Source: Synechococcus sp. UW69
GTDB lineage: Bacteria; Cyanobacteriota; Cyanobacteriia; PCC-6307; Cyanobiaceae
NCBI RefSeq assembly: GCF_900474185.1
Contig: NZ_UCNW01000009.1
Location: 496,001-560,000, forward strand
DNA: 64,000 bases
Direction of reading: 5' to 3'
Shown here: in pieces, positions 28,791 through 37,638 of the stretch
Layout: the number at the start of each line of letters is the position of its first letter
How positions within the stretch are numbered: the stretch's first letter is position 1
Translations under genes and position numbers: made by a program
The notes under the pieces: model-generated
The model's input: only the letters and a program-made list of their open reading frames with translations
The model's database searches: none
What the model was told of the DNA's origin: nothing

Positions 28791-29299
28791 ACTAATGCCT
28801 TTTTTGGCAGGCATCTTATCTGTATTCCTGAAAACGTTAATCACTATATCGATTATATTCAAAAGAAATCGCAATTTCTAGAGTCGTTAGGCTTCATTAA
28901 ATTATCAACAGATTATTCCCAAATGCGCAGTCATGAGCTGCATAATTGCGCAAAGCATATGTAATACAATTGTCCACATTTGGCTCAAATTTCTTTATCA
29001 AGAAACCCGATCGATCGATTTGAGTCTGCATTTATTCGCTACATGTTACAGAATAGAATACGTTGCCAGGAAACTATGCATGAAGCCAAGGCTGGTTTCA
29101 GCATGATCTTGCCAGGAAAAATATTCTTTCGCATTAAAATATTGGCGTGAATTTCACGCAGAAGTTGGCATTTGTCTATACGATAATCTGCTTTTGAATT
29201 CTGCTCAGTCTCAATAATATCCTCCATTGTTTCGACATTAATCATCATATTGCTGCATCAGATGTAGAGTCTAGATCTAATGATTCTCTGCCAAACTAA
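28791..29299 (+). pseudogene. Decayed sulfotransferase gene
   Basis: From 28791 one frame reads CIPENVNHYIDYIQKK and continues to a TAA (about 28956), then in the same frame gives ISLSRNPIDRFESAFIRYM (28989-29045), a good match to the 3'-phosphate-binding segment R-N-P-x-x-R-x-x-S-x-F of sulfotransferases. The frame then fails: plausible text resumes in a second frame (KYWREFHAEVGICLYDN, about 29140) and a third (INHHIAASDVESRS to a stop at 29299). No 5'-phosphosulfate loop remains. The sequence is AT-rich. From 29300 to 29528 nothing else was identified. Confidence 0.5.
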
Positions 29300-29528
29300 A
29301 AAAGACAGCAGTAATTTGCAAAGCTAAACCCTTCTTAGAAGCCAACAAAAATGCAATCAATTACCATAAGCCATGTATTCATAAATTAGAGCCAATGATC
29401 ATCGAGATCTCAGCTCGTGGCTTGAAATTTGAACTGCTTTTGATGTGCTTTGGCCTTAATTGAAATCACTGTTCTTGCTTGACAGGATCACGGCGGGACA
29501 GCTATGATTTATATAACAAACTATTGCT

Positions 29529-31898
29529 ATGGAATATTTTAATCGCATAAGTGATTTAATTCATCATAAGCATGATTATGAGAGTGCTTCATATTATATA
29601 AAAGAACTGCTTTCGAATAAAAGTTTAAGCAAGCAAGATGAGACCTTGCTAAAACTAAAGCTGAGATATTGTGCCTTAAAGCGTGGAAAAATTAAGTCCA
29701 AGTCACTAGTGGCCATTGATGAATCTGAGTGGCATTTAAGTAAAGCATTAGAAACAAATTTAGTAAGTCTTGGTGAAAATGGGCATCATTTAACAGAACT
29801 ATCTATTTCGCCTAAAGTTACGATCATTTTGCCTATCTACAATGCCCCTATTGCTTTGAAAGGGTGTTTAGATAGCCTTTTAAATTGCACGCCTTCTTCT
29901 GTAAGAATTATAGCAATTAATGACGCTAGCACTGATCCTGAGATATCAAATTTACTTGACTCTTATTCAATAGCCCAAAATTTAGATATATATACAAATG
30001 CTGAGAATTTAGGCTTCTCAGGGACTGTAAATCGTGGATTTTCTTTGGCAAATAATAACGATGTGATTATACTCAACAGTGACACTGTTGTTACTCCTGG
30101 CTGGGTCTCTAATTTAAAGATCAAAGCTTATTCTAACCCTAGAATAGCAACAGTTACTCCTCTATCTAATAGCGCTGGTCCTTTCTCAGTTGCAAAAACT
30201 TGCTCACCAAGAGAAGCTATTCAAATTCAAAAGCTTCTTAATTCTCTCGGTTGTGAGCATCACTTTGAGAGTCTTCAAGAAATGCCAACAGGCCATGGTT
30301 TCTGCCTTTACATTAAATCCAAGGCTTTTGAAGAAGTCGGTTATTTTGATCAAGTTAACTTTCCTCGCGGCTATGGAGAAGAAAATGATTTTTGCATGAG
30401 ACTAAAAAAGAAACAATATATAAATACTCTTGATACCAAAACTTATATTTATCATGCTGAAGCAGCCAGCTTTGGATCTGAGAATAAGATGTCTATGGTG
30501 AAAGAAGGTCGTCTCAAGGTTGACGAATTACATCCAGAATATACACAAGAGATAAGAGATTATTTTGCAAGCTTCAATTACAAGCAAGCTATTGAAAATT
30601 TGAATAGTTTTTTGCAAGAGAATATTTCCACTTCGGCAGCGCGTAACGCATTATTTTTGGTGAATGTTAAGACTGGCGGCACCCCGCAAACCAATCGCGA
30701 CCTGATGATTGCACTAAAAAAGAATTATAATATACAACCTTTTTGCCTTTATGTAAGGAAAAGTGCTGCCCAGCTAAGTCTAATTGATAATAATTTTGAT
30801 GAAATATTTGGGGCCGAATATTCTATTCCAGAGACAAGATTGCCATCCCATGCCAATCAATTTCTTGAAAGAATCTATATTCAACTTCTTGAAAAATTTA
30901 GATTCTCCTTTGTTCATGTTCGCCATATGGGTTGGCATAGCGTAAAAATATTTGATATTTTAAAGTTTTTTCATGTCCCTTGTTTCTTCAGCTTGCATGA
31001 TTTTTATACGGTTTGTCCTAATATAAAATTGCAAGATGCTGATAACAAGCATTGTGGAGGCGATTGCCTGCACTCGAAAGCGGCGAATGATTGTAAATAT
31101 GAATTATGGGATCACCCTTTTTCTAATGTTCTTAAGAATGATGGTGTTTATAAGTGGCAAAGCATATTTAAACAATGTTTGTCAGATGCCAATGCATTGA
31201 TTACTACATCTCATACAGCTTTTGAGATAGTTCAAAGTGTGTACCCTGATGTTGTGTCTTGCAAGGATTTTCGCATTATTGAACATGGCCGAGAACTATA
31301 TCTCTCATCATCGAAGTCTAGGAAACCCAAGAAACCAAGTACCGAGTCGAAACTCAAGTTACTTGCACCTGGCAATATTACAGATACGAAAGGTGGATTA
31401 CTTATCAAGCAACTCGCTCAGGATGAGCAGCTAAGTAGTTGTTTAGAGGTTCATATTTTAGGTAATATTCAAAATCAACTTAATATTAACGATAACTCTT
31501 CGATAATATGTCATGGTGGTTATGATCGGAATGATTTTCCCGAAATAGTTGCTGCTTTGTCGCCAGACATTGGCCTAGTTTTGTCTATCTGGCCCGAAAC
31601 GTATTGTCATACGTTGACTGAATTGTGGATGTGTAATGTGCCTGTTATTGGTACTAATCTAGGAGCAGTGGGTGATAGATTGAGGAAATGTGGTGGTGGA
31701 TGGGTTATCGATCCCACCTATGGCTCGTTAAAGTTTATTTTAAACAAGCTTTTGAAAAATCGTGATTTGATCAATGATGCTCAAGATTCAATAATTAATA
31801 GATCGGATTATGGCTTATACCCTTTCATACTTCCAGTTAATGTGATGGCGAGAGAGTATATGTCGATCTATAGAACTTACTGCCAAGATCTAGCTTAG
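29529..31898 (+). CDS. Bifunctional glycosyltransferase (GT2 domain followed by GT4-like domain)
   Basis: 789 residues. After about 90 helical residues, VTIILPIYNAPIALKGCLDS starts a GT2 domain with NDASTDPE, NAENLGFSGTVNRGF and ILNSDTVVTPGW (the DxD-like SDT), and MPTGHGFCLYIK and GYGEENDFCMRL acceptor-side motifs, to about residue 350. From about 375, LFLVNVKTGGTPQTNRDLM begins a GT4-like domain with LLAPGNITDTKGG and a donor-site IWPETYCHTLTELWMCNVPVIG-type segment. Two transferases in one chain are typical of O-antigen or glycoprotein glycan loci. AT-rich; ends overlapping the convergent sulfotransferase gene by four bases. Confidence 0.85.
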   Translation: MEYFNRISDLIHHKHDYESASYYIKELLSNKSLSKQDETLLKLKLRYCALKRGKIKSKSLVAIDESEWHLSKALETNLVSLGENGHHLTELSISPKVTIILPIYNAPIALKGCLDSLLNCTPSSVRIIAINDASTDPEISNLLDSYSIAQNLDIYTNAENLGFSGTVNRGFSLANNNDVIILNSDTVVTPGWVSNLKIKAYSNPRIATVTPLSNSAGPFSVAKTCSPREAIQIQKLLNSLGCEHHFESLQEMPTGHGFCLYIKSKAFEEVGYFDQVNFPRGYGEENDFCMRLKKKQYINTLDTKTYIYHAEAASFGSENKMSMVKEGRLKVDELHPEYTQEIRDYFASFNYKQAIENLNSFLQENISTSAARNALFLVNVKTGGTPQTNRDLMIALKKNYNIQPFCLYVRKSAAQLSLIDNNFDEIFGAEYSIPETRLPSHANQFLERIYIQLLEKFRFSFVHVRHMGWHSVKIFDILKFFHVPCFFSLHDFYTVCPNIKLQDADNKHCGGDCLHSKAANDCKYELWDHPFSNVLKNDGVYKWQSIFKQCLSDANALITTSHTAFEIVQSVYPDVVSCKDFRIIEHGRELYLSSSKSRKPKKPSTESKLKLLAPGNITDTKGGLLIKQLAQDEQLSSCLEVHILGNIQNQLNINDNSSIICHGGYDRNDFPEIVAALSPDIGLVLSIWPETYCHTLTELWMCNVPVIGTNLGAVGDRLRKCGGGWVIDPTYGSLKFILNKLLKNRDLINDAQDSIINRSDYGLYPFILPVNVMAREYMSIYRTYCQDLA

Positions 31899-32917
31899 AT
31901 CTCTTCAATTTGTTGTCTAGATAAGCTTCTGTATTGATCAATTATTTCTAGCATTTTTGTTATTTTTTCTGGTTGAATGCCTTCTTGGGATGAGATAATC
32001 AGGTTCAGATTTAATTCGCAATGCTTTACTTTCAATAGGGTCTGGTTGTAAAGAGCATTCACTGATTCTCTTACTTTGTTTTCCTCCATTTTTCGCTGGC
32101 CCTCAGTACGATGGATGTCATTTATTTTTTGGGTCGTATTTGCAAACAATGAGTCAAGTTCCTTGAGAAGCTTTAGATATAAGTTGTCTAAGGTTTTTTC
32201 TCTCCAATCAATTATGGTCTGCACTTTGCTTTCTATGCCATTATCCCCATCCAGTTCATCGGATTGAAGCGAGTTCTCCTCAGTATCTTTGTTGTCTATG
32301 AGATTGTATCCAAAAGCCTTGAAGTCATATTTATAGAACTGATTGATTGCTTGAATTGCTTTAGTGTTCAATTCAGACTTGTCAGCACGGCTCGAAAAGC
32401 TCTTAGCATTTTTCTCGGTCGGTATTTCTATATCGCTAATAGAATTATTTTCGCGAATATAGAATTCTGCTATGAATTCAATTCCATCCTCAAGCTTAAA
32501 TATATTACACGGTGAGCTTGTATCAACAAAGTCGAGACACGTGCGGAAATGATTGTCTGCAAAACTGCAATCCACTGATGCTTTTTCCAGTGATTCTACG
32601 ATCCACTCATTAATCTCTGGCTTGTCACATTGTTCTGTATTCCTAAATTGCCAGTTGAATTCAGATACAATTCTTGCGTATGGATTTCGTACAATGATAA
32701 ATATATCCTCTAGCTTTTTCATGTTTACTATTGATTTTAGTTTTTCGCATGTTTGATGTTGTGGGGAAGCGGTTAGGCAATCTTGTGGTGGCAGACCACG
32801 CATTTCAAGCGTAGAAGAATAGCCATTGCTTTTAAATAGTTTATCAACCGAAGAGCCCCCACACTTTGGTACGTGTAAAAACAAAATTGAATGATTATTT
32901 TGTATGAATAGCGTCAC
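31895..32917 (-). CDS. Sulfotransferase-family protein
   Basis: 340 residues. SILFLHVPKCGGSSVDKLF (about residues 10-28) is the 5'-phosphosulfate loop in its bacterial form, and IFIIVRNPYARIVSEFNW (about 73-90) the 3'-phosphate site. The remainder, including a helical C-terminus rich in K and E (from about 230), is not conserved in known families. PAPS-dependent sulfation of a glycan or protein is inferred. AT-rich; third sulfotransferase-like sequence in the window counting the decayed one at 28791. Confidence 0.8.
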   Translation of the reverse strand: MTLFIQNNHSILFLHVPKCGGSSVDKLFKSNGYSSTLEMRGLPPQDCLTASPQHQTCEKLKSIVNMKKLEDIFIIVRNPYARIVSEFNWQFRNTEQCDKPEINEWIVESLEKASVDCSFADNHFRTCLDFVDTSSPCNIFKLEDGIEFIAEFYIRENNSISDIEIPTEKNAKSFSSRADKSELNTKAIQAINQFYKYDFKAFGYNLIDNKDTEENSLQSDELDGDNGIESKVQTIIDWREKTLDNLYLKLLKELDSLFANTTQKINDIHRTEGQRKMEENKVRESVNALYNQTLLKVKHCELNLNLIISSQEGIQPEKITKMLEIIDQYRSLSRQQIEEI

Positions 32918-32933
32918 GGCCGATACTATTTGA

Positions 32934-33080
32934 TTTTTTATTATAGCCTTGCTAAGGCTTGGTGCTGATAATCTACCTGATCATCACGGTAGTGTAGACG
33001 AGGTTGATTTGCAAAGCCTCATTTTCGCTTTTGTTCATCGTTGCTTGTCGTGTATCATAGATAAGTTTCAAGCTTATTGA
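32934..33080 (+). pseudogene. Possible coding remnant before the coiled-coil gene
   Basis: Open in one frame with protein-like text (LGADNLPDHHGSVDEVDLQ, LIFAFVHRCLSCIIDKFQAY) up to TGA at 33078-33080, without a convincing start. The next gene begins two bases later in another frame. Taken together they look like a frameshifted or truncated larger gene. Confidence 0.3.
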
Positions 33081-33081
33081 C

Positions 33082-33552
33082 TTGGTTCATTCAAAGGCCG
33101 ATAAAGGCTCTTATCTGCCTAGTTTATTGGAGTTGACTCAAGCTCTTGGCGGCTTAGTTGCCGATGTGGAAAACGCGAAAAGATTTAGCAATGTACAATT
33201 AGATCTTCTAGATCAGCGGTTAGGTGAATTTAAGTCATTAACGGAAGAGAGGGATGAAGCGCTTCGTTCGCTTTCTGTGTTGAGAGAGCAATTGGACATC
33301 AATGTCAAAGAGAAAGAACAGTTATCTCAGCAGGTTTCGGATATGAGCAGCCAGTTGGAAGAGCTTGATAGGGCTCGAAAGGAGAGCCTAGAAGCACGCC
33401 ACCAAGTTGAATTGGTTCTACTCCAATTGGGTCAAGTGCAAGAGGAATTAGAGCATTATTTTCTTTTGAGTCGTCATCAGTCTGAATTGTTAAGGGCAAA
33501 CGAGGAGTTGCAGGCGAGATTCGCTCTTTTGCTTGCAAATGCAGCCGATTAG
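33082..33552 (+). CDS. Coiled-coil protein, possibly a 3' fragment
   Basis: 156 residues from TTG 33082, which has no Shine-Dalgarno-like sequence before it. Almost all is heptad coiled coil (LDQRLGEFKSLTEERDEALR, LREQLDINVKEKEQLSQQ), ending in LLQLGQVQEELEHYFLLSRH, a tail often found at the C-terminus of larger picocyanobacterial glycan proteins (from memory). It may therefore be a leftover of such a gene. Isolated between the sulfotransferase gene and the psbJ terminator. Confidence 0.5.
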   Translation: MVHSKADKGSYLPSLLELTQALGGLVADVENAKRFSNVQLDLLDQRLGEFKSLTEERDEALRSLSVLREQLDINVKEKEQLSQQVSDMSSQLEELDRARKESLEARHQVELVLLQLGQVQEELEHYFLLSRHQSELLRANEELQARFALLLANAAD

Positions 33553-33563
33553 ATGTCTGCTGC

Positions 33564-33585
33564 AACGAGGTATTAACGAGGTATT
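33564..33585. repeat. Tandem 11-bp direct repeat
   Basis: AACGAGGTATT occurs twice without a gap, 12 bases after the coiled-coil gene stop and before the psb terminator. Possibly a replication-slippage or excision scar. Confidence 0.7.
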
Positions 33586-33611
33586 CCCCATTTAATGCCT
33601 TGAATTAAATA

Positions 33612-33638
33612 CAAAAAAACCGGCATTAGGCCGGTTTT
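33612..33638 (-). terminator. Rho-independent terminator of the psb operon
   Basis: On the minus strand: stem AAAACCGGC / GCCGGTTTT with a five-base loop, followed by T residues (complement of the seven A at 33613-33619). It lies 28 bases beyond the psbJ stop. On the plus strand the four T after the stem might give weak termination of the coiled-coil gene. Confidence 0.88.
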
Positions 33639-33665
33639 GTATGTATTTCTGAATTTCAGCTCTGA

Positions 33666-33866
33666 TCAAGCGGAGCCAACGCCTGTGTAGGAACCGTAGA
33701 AAAATAGACCCACAACAAACAGCACGGCCATTCCTCCTGCAGTAGCGACAAGCCATAGAGGAAGGACGCCTTCGGTCCAGCGTGACTTCCAGGGAACTGC
33801 GGGGCGGCCATCGGGCAGGCGATCTGGAATTCGACCGTCGGGAAACAGGGATTTTTTTCCGCTCAT
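33666..33866 (-). CDS. psbJ: Photosystem II protein J
   Basis: 66 residues. The C-terminal 38 carry the single thylakoid helix ([20 protein letters not shown]) and [14 protein letters not shown] end of PsbJ. The N-terminal 28 residues are longer than in most plant forms, as is common in picocyanobacteria (from memory). PsbJ stabilises forward electron flow and assembly around cytochrome b559. Last gene of the psbE-psbF-psbL-psbJ operon. Confidence 0.95.
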   Translation of the reverse strand: MSGKKSLFPDGRIPDRLPDGRPAVPWKSRWTEGVLPLWLVATAGGMAVLFVVGLFFYGSYTGVGSA

Positions 33867-33876
33867 GGAATAAACC

Positions 33877-33996
33877 TCAGTTGAAGAAGTAGCTGGACAT
33901 GAGCACGCCGGTCACGAAGACAAACAGCAGACCCAGGTAGAGGCTGGTGCGGTTGAGTTCAACCGGAAGGTTGTTGGGGTTGGGATTGCGTTCCAT
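33877..33996 (-). CDS. psbL: Photosystem II protein L
   Basis: 39 residues, [20 protein letters not shown] at the start then [19 protein letters not shown]. This is a full, normal PsbL with one membrane helix; it helps PSII dimerisation and protects the acceptor side. Too short for usual ORF cut-offs but certain from sequence and its place between psbF (nine bases upstream) and psbJ (ten bases downstream). Confidence 0.96.
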   Translation of the reverse strand: MERNPNPNNLPVELNRTSLYLGLLFVFVTGVLMSSYFFN

Positions 33997-34005
33997 GAAT
34001 CGGAA

Positions 34006-34146
34006 TCAGCGGCGGATGAACTGCATCGCGGCGAGAGCGCCAAGGAAAAACACCGTCGGGATGCCGAGGGTGTGAAGTGCCAGCCAACGCACCGTAAAAA
34101 TCGGATAATTGCGTGGCGTTGTGGAGACGGGGGGTGCTTGGGTCAT
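34006..34146 (-). CDS. psbF: Cytochrome b559 beta subunit
   Basis: 46 residues, with [20 protein letters not shown] containing the heme-ligating histidine of RWLAVH-type PsbF and a single membrane helix ending AAMQFIRR. With PsbE it binds the heme of cytochrome b559 in photosystem II. Three bases after psbE. Confidence 0.97.
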   Translation of the reverse strand: MTQAPPVSTTPRNYPIFTVRWLALHTLGIPTVFFLGALAAMQFIRR

Positions 34147-34149
34147 GGC

Positions 34150-34398
34150 TTATTTCAAACGAATGTCGAGGTTGGATTTGCCCTCGTAACGCTGGGTAAC
34201 CACGGGAGCCTTGCTTTCGGATGCCTGGAAGTAGGCGTCGGGGCGTGGGGTGCCAAAGGCGTCATAGGCCAGGCCGGTGGACACGAACAGGAACCCAGCC
34301 AAAAAGATGGAGGGGAGTGTCACAGCGTGAATCACCCAGTAACGGATGCTCGTGATGATTTCGAAGAACGTACGTTCTCCTGTTGAGCCGGCGGCCAT
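34150..34398 (-). CDS. psbE: Cytochrome b559 alpha subunit
   Basis: 82 residues, normal length. [20 protein letters not shown] has the heme-ligand histidine and membrane helix; the lumenal tail reads [18 protein letters not shown]. First gene of psbEFLJ, 71 bases downstream of ycf48 on the same strand; the order rubredoxin-ycf48-psbEFLJ is conserved in cyanobacteria. Confidence 0.97.
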   Translation of the reverse strand: MAAGSTGERTFFEIITSIRYWVIHAVTLPSIFLAGFLFVSTGLAYDAFGTPRPDAYFQASESKAPVVTQRYEGKSNLDIRLK

Positions 34399-34469
34399 GG
34401 CGTTGGGCGTGTCAGGACGATGATCTTAGGAGGTAGCGCTGGTCAGCTGAGGCTGAGGCTGCACCTCAG

Positions 34470-35471
34470 TTACACAGCGTTGCCGACCCAGCGCAGCAAA
34501 TTGCCGCGCTCTCCGAGCACAAAAGCGTGCTCACCGTCGAAGACCATGCGCGTGAAGTTGCTTGGTTGACGGTCGCCAACGGGATCGTTCTCCCAGCTGT
34601 CGCCCCCGTCTTGGCTCACGAGAAGCGTGCCGTTGCCGCCACCGGCCCAGATGGCGCCGTCGTCATCCCAGGCCAGATCCATGTAGCCGTAGCCATTGGT
34701 GATGGGAATGATGGCTTTGCTCCAGCTGTCGAAATCCCCGGGCTCATCGTTGAGGCGTATTTGGGCGCCGCGAGCGACCATCCAGAGATTGCCGTCGGGT
34801 TGAAAGCCAATGCTTTGCAGGCGCTGACTGCTCACGCGCTGGTGGACTTGCCAGACAGAATCGCCCGGTTCCCAAGTGGCATAGAAGTTGCCCAGGCCAC
34901 TCACACTCACATAGCTTCCGTCATTGCTGCGTCGCAGATCTCGCACGGCTCCCGCCGCATCGGTCACCTTCGCTTCCCAGCTCGACCCATCGTTGTGGGT
35001 CTCGTAGACAGCACCCACGTTGGTGGCGAGCTCCGCTGAGTGACGATCCAAAGCTGTAATCAGGTAAGGCTCGCCGGGCAGTTTTGTGTCGAGGAAAAGT
35101 CGTGTCCAGTTCTGGCCGCCGTCCTCGCTGTGCATCAGCAATCCCGGCTGTCCGGCAATCCAGCCTTCATCACCATTGAAATCGATACTGATTAGCCGGA
35201 AGTTCTCTTCGTCGGGAAGATCAAGGCTGCGTTCGTTCCAGTGAGCTCCGCCGTCGTTGGTTTCTCGGATCATGCGATTGCTGCCCACCAGATAGCCGTG
35301 GCGGCTGTCGGTGAAGGCCACATCCAATGGATTCGCTTGGGTGTCGAGGTCCAAGGCTTGCCATGGACTCGATGTCGCCATCGGAACATGAGTCGTGACG
35401 CACCCGCTGAGGCTGACCCCCAGGACAAGAATCAGCAAAAGCTGAGTCGCAGAGTTCAACAGACGTTTCAT
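34470..35471 (-). CDS. ycf48: Photosystem II assembly factor Ycf48 (HCF136-like)
   Basis: 333 residues. Lipoprotein signal [14 protein letters not shown] (lipid-attached Cys at about 24), then a seven-bladed beta-propeller with repeated W-x-x-x and [43 protein letters not shown]-like blades. Ycf48 binds precursor D1 during early PSII assembly on the lumenal side. Nine bases after the rubredoxin gene. Confidence 0.94.
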   Translation of the reverse strand: [333 protein letters not shown]

Positions 35472-35480
35472 GAGTTGGCC

Positions 35481-35879
35481 TCAGCGCAGGGAGTAAAGGG
35501 ATAAGAAGAAGGCGAAGCCGAGGGCAAGGCCGCCAAAGATCAGAACATTCTTCTGTCCTGGGGTCATTCGGTTGACACCGAGGCCAAAATTCAGATTTTC
35601 ATCGAAGCCGCTGGCTTTGGCGCGCGGGCCGATGTCGCGGAAAGCGGCCACCCTGCTCCTGCAGACCGGACAACGAAACGACATCGGGTCGAGATCTTCG
35701 AACGCCGTTCCGGCTTCGATACCAACCTTTTTGACTCCTTCCTCAGGGTCGTAGACGTAGCCACAGCTGCGACATTCGAAACGGTGTGTCCGTGGATCGC
35801 TTTCCGGGGCAGTTTCAACCGCTGGCTCCACCGCCTCGGTCGCTTCGACCGGCTGGACGGACTGTTGTTCGTCGCTCAC
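35481..35879 (-). CDS. rubA: Membrane-anchored rubredoxin
   Basis: 132 residues. Acidic N-terminal stretch, then RFECRSCGYVYDPEEG and SFRCPVCRSR: two C-x2-C pairs for a mononuclear Fe site (about 55-105), then a linker and one C-terminal helix (VLIFGGLALGFAFFLSLY). Cyanobacterial RubA is needed for photosystem assembly. Divergent from ndhC, with 83 bases between the two starts for both promoters; no motif was assigned there. Confidence 0.93.
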   Translation of the reverse strand: MSDEQQSVQPVEATEAVEPAVETAPESDPRTHRFECRSCGYVYDPEEGVKKVGIEAGTAFEDLDPMSFRCPVCRSRVAAFRDIGPRAKASGFDENLNFGLGVNRMTPGQKNVLIFGGLALGFAFFLSLYSLR

Positions 35880-35962
35880 CGCTGTGTTGCTTGGCGGGTT
35901 GACTCTATCGGCGACAACTCCTGGCAGTGAATGCCAGACTGGCTCCGTCTACGGGGACCTCC

Positions 35963-36325
35963 ATGTTTGCCCTGCCCGGCTACGACGCCTTCCTGGGGTT
36001 TCTGCTAATTGCAGCAGCAGTGCCTGTGTTGGCTCTCGTGACCAACAAGTTGGTGGCGCCGAAAAGTCGTGCCGGTGAGCGCCAGCTCACCTACGAATCC
36101 GGCATGGAACCCATTGGCGGCGCCTGGATTCAATTCAATATCCGCTACTACATGTTCGCGCTGGTCTTCGTCATCTTTGATGTGGAGACCGTGTTTCTTT
36201 ACCCCTGGGCTGTTGCGTTCAACCGTCTCGGCTTGTTGGCCTTCATTGAAGCCTTGATTTTCATTGCCATTCTACTGGTGGCTTTGGCCTACGCCTGGCG
36301 CAAAGGCGCCCTCGAGTGGAGCTAG
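35963..36325 (+). CDS. ndhC: NAD(P)H-quinone oxidoreductase subunit 3
   Basis: 120 residues from ATG 35963 ([16 protein letters not shown]); the frame runs 12 codons upstream from a GTG, but this start gives the family length. Three membrane helices, with [20 protein letters not shown] and the [13 protein letters not shown] motif of NdhC. Membrane-arm subunit of the photosynthetic NDH-1 complex. Three bases precede ndhK. Confidence 0.96.
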   Translation: MFALPGYDAFLGFLLIAAAVPVLALVTNKLVAPKSRAGERQLTYESGMEPIGGAWIQFNIRYYMFALVFVIFDVETVFLYPWAVAFNRLGLLAFIEALIFIAILLVALAYAWRKGALEWS

Positions 36326-36327
36326 TC

Positions 36328-37068
36328 ATGTCTGAAAACACATCCCCCTCTATTTCTGCTGTTCGCGATCTGCGCGAAGCCAGCTGCGGTCCGATTGGTG
36401 CCCCGACGGTCACCAACGACCTCAGCGAGAACGTCATCCTCACCAGCTTGGATGACCTGCATAACTGGGCACGTCTGAGCAGTCTCTGGCCCCTCCTCTA
36501 TGGAACGGCCTGCTGCTTTATCGAGTTTGCGGCTTTGCTTGGTTCTCGCTTCGACTTTGACCGTTTTGGTCTTGTTCCTCGCAGTTCCCCACGTCAGGCC
36601 GATCTTTTGATCGTGGCCGGCACCGTCACCATGAAGATGGCTCCGGCTCTCGTACGGCTCTATGAGCAGATGCCAGAGCCGAAGTATGTGATCGCCATGG
36701 GCGCATGCACCATCACAGGCGGCATGTTCAGCGCTGACTCCACCACAGCTGTGCGCGGCGTCGACAAGTTGATTCCGGTGGATCTTTATCTACCTGGCTG
36801 CCCGCCCCGCCCCGAAGCCATTTTTGACGCCGTCATCAAGCTGCGCAAGAAAGTCGGGGATGAGTCGCTGGCGGAGCGGCGCAAGCATCAGCAGACCCAT
36901 CGCTACATGACGGTCTCCCATCAGATGAAGCGTGTGGAGCCTGTTGTGACCGGCGCCTACCTCCGGGCTGAATCCCAAAAAGCTGCCCTTGCTGCTGCTC
37001 CAGCCGGTCAGACCTTGGCCACAGATGCCGCCGTGCTCACCCCTGCTGCTGAACCCGTCGAGTCATGA
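36328..37068 (+). CDS. ndhK: NAD(P)H-quinone oxidoreductase subunit K
   Basis: 246 residues from ATG 36328. The N2 iron-sulfur cluster cysteines lie in [14 protein letters not shown], in [14 protein letters not shown] and in [12 protein letters not shown]. This is the membrane-proximal Fe-S subunit of NDH-1. Overlaps ndhJ by four bases. Confidence 0.97.
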   Translation: MSENTSPSISAVRDLREASCGPIGAPTVTNDLSENVILTSLDDLHNWARLSSLWPLLYGTACCFIEFAALLGSRFDFDRFGLVPRSSPRQADLLIVAGTVTMKMAPALVRLYEQMPEPKYVIAMGACTITGGMFSADSTTAVRGVDKLIPVDLYLPGCPPRPEAIFDAVIKLRKKVGDESLAERRKHQQTHRYMTVSHQMKRVEPVVTGAYLRAESQKAALAAAPAGQTLATDAAVLTPAAEPVES

Positions 37069-37631
37069 GCGAAACCCCCTCCAAAAAACCTGCCGCTTCC
37101 GATGAAGCTGGTGCTGTCGTTGCGCCGGAGCCTGGTCCGGTAAGCCAGTGGCTGAACAAGCAAGGCTTCGATCACAACAGCCTTGAGCCCGATCATCTTG
37201 GTGTCGAGCAGATCGGTGTGGAAGCTCCCGTTCTCCCGATGATTGCTGCGGCTCTCAAGAGCAATGGCTTCGATTATCTGCAGTGCCAGGGCGGGTATGA
37301 CGAAGGGCCTGGCGAGCAGTTGGTTTGTTTTTACCACCTGTTGGCGATGGCGGAACAGGTTGAAGCCATGGCGGCTGATCCTTCCGCAAAGCTGCGGGAA
37401 GTGCGGATCAAAGTGTTCCTCAGCCGGGAGGGCACCCCGTCGCTTCCATCGATCTACGGCCTATTTCGTGGAGCTGATTGGCAGGAGCGTGAAACGTTCG
37501 ACATGTACGGCATTCAATTCGAGGGCCATCCCCATCCCAAGCGTCTTTTGATGCCGGAGGACTGGAAAGGTTGGCCGTTGCGCAAGGACTACGTCCAGCC
37601 AGATTTCTACGAAATGCAGGACGCCTATTGA
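37065..37631 (+). CDS. ndhJ: NAD(P)H-quinone oxidoreductase subunit J
   Basis: 188 residues. [53 protein letters not shown] and [25 protein letters not shown] are diagnostic for NdhJ (30-kDa complex I subunit). Completes ndhCKJ. A convergent gene ends seven bases downstream. Confidence 0.96.
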   Translation: MSETPSKKPAASDEAGAVVAPEPGPVSQWLNKQGFDHNSLEPDHLGVEQIGVEAPVLPMIAAALKSNGFDYLQCQGGYDEGPGEQLVCFYHLLAMAEQVEAMAADPSAKLREVRIKVFLSREGTPSLPSIYGLFRGADWQERETFDMYGIQFEGHPHPKRLLMPEDWKGWPLRKDYVQPDFYEMQDAY

Positions 37632-37638
37632 TCGCGTC

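Noticed and set aside
29039-29248. 69-codon minus-strand open frame
   Set aside because: It lies opposite the decayed sulfotransferase segments and shows no family features.
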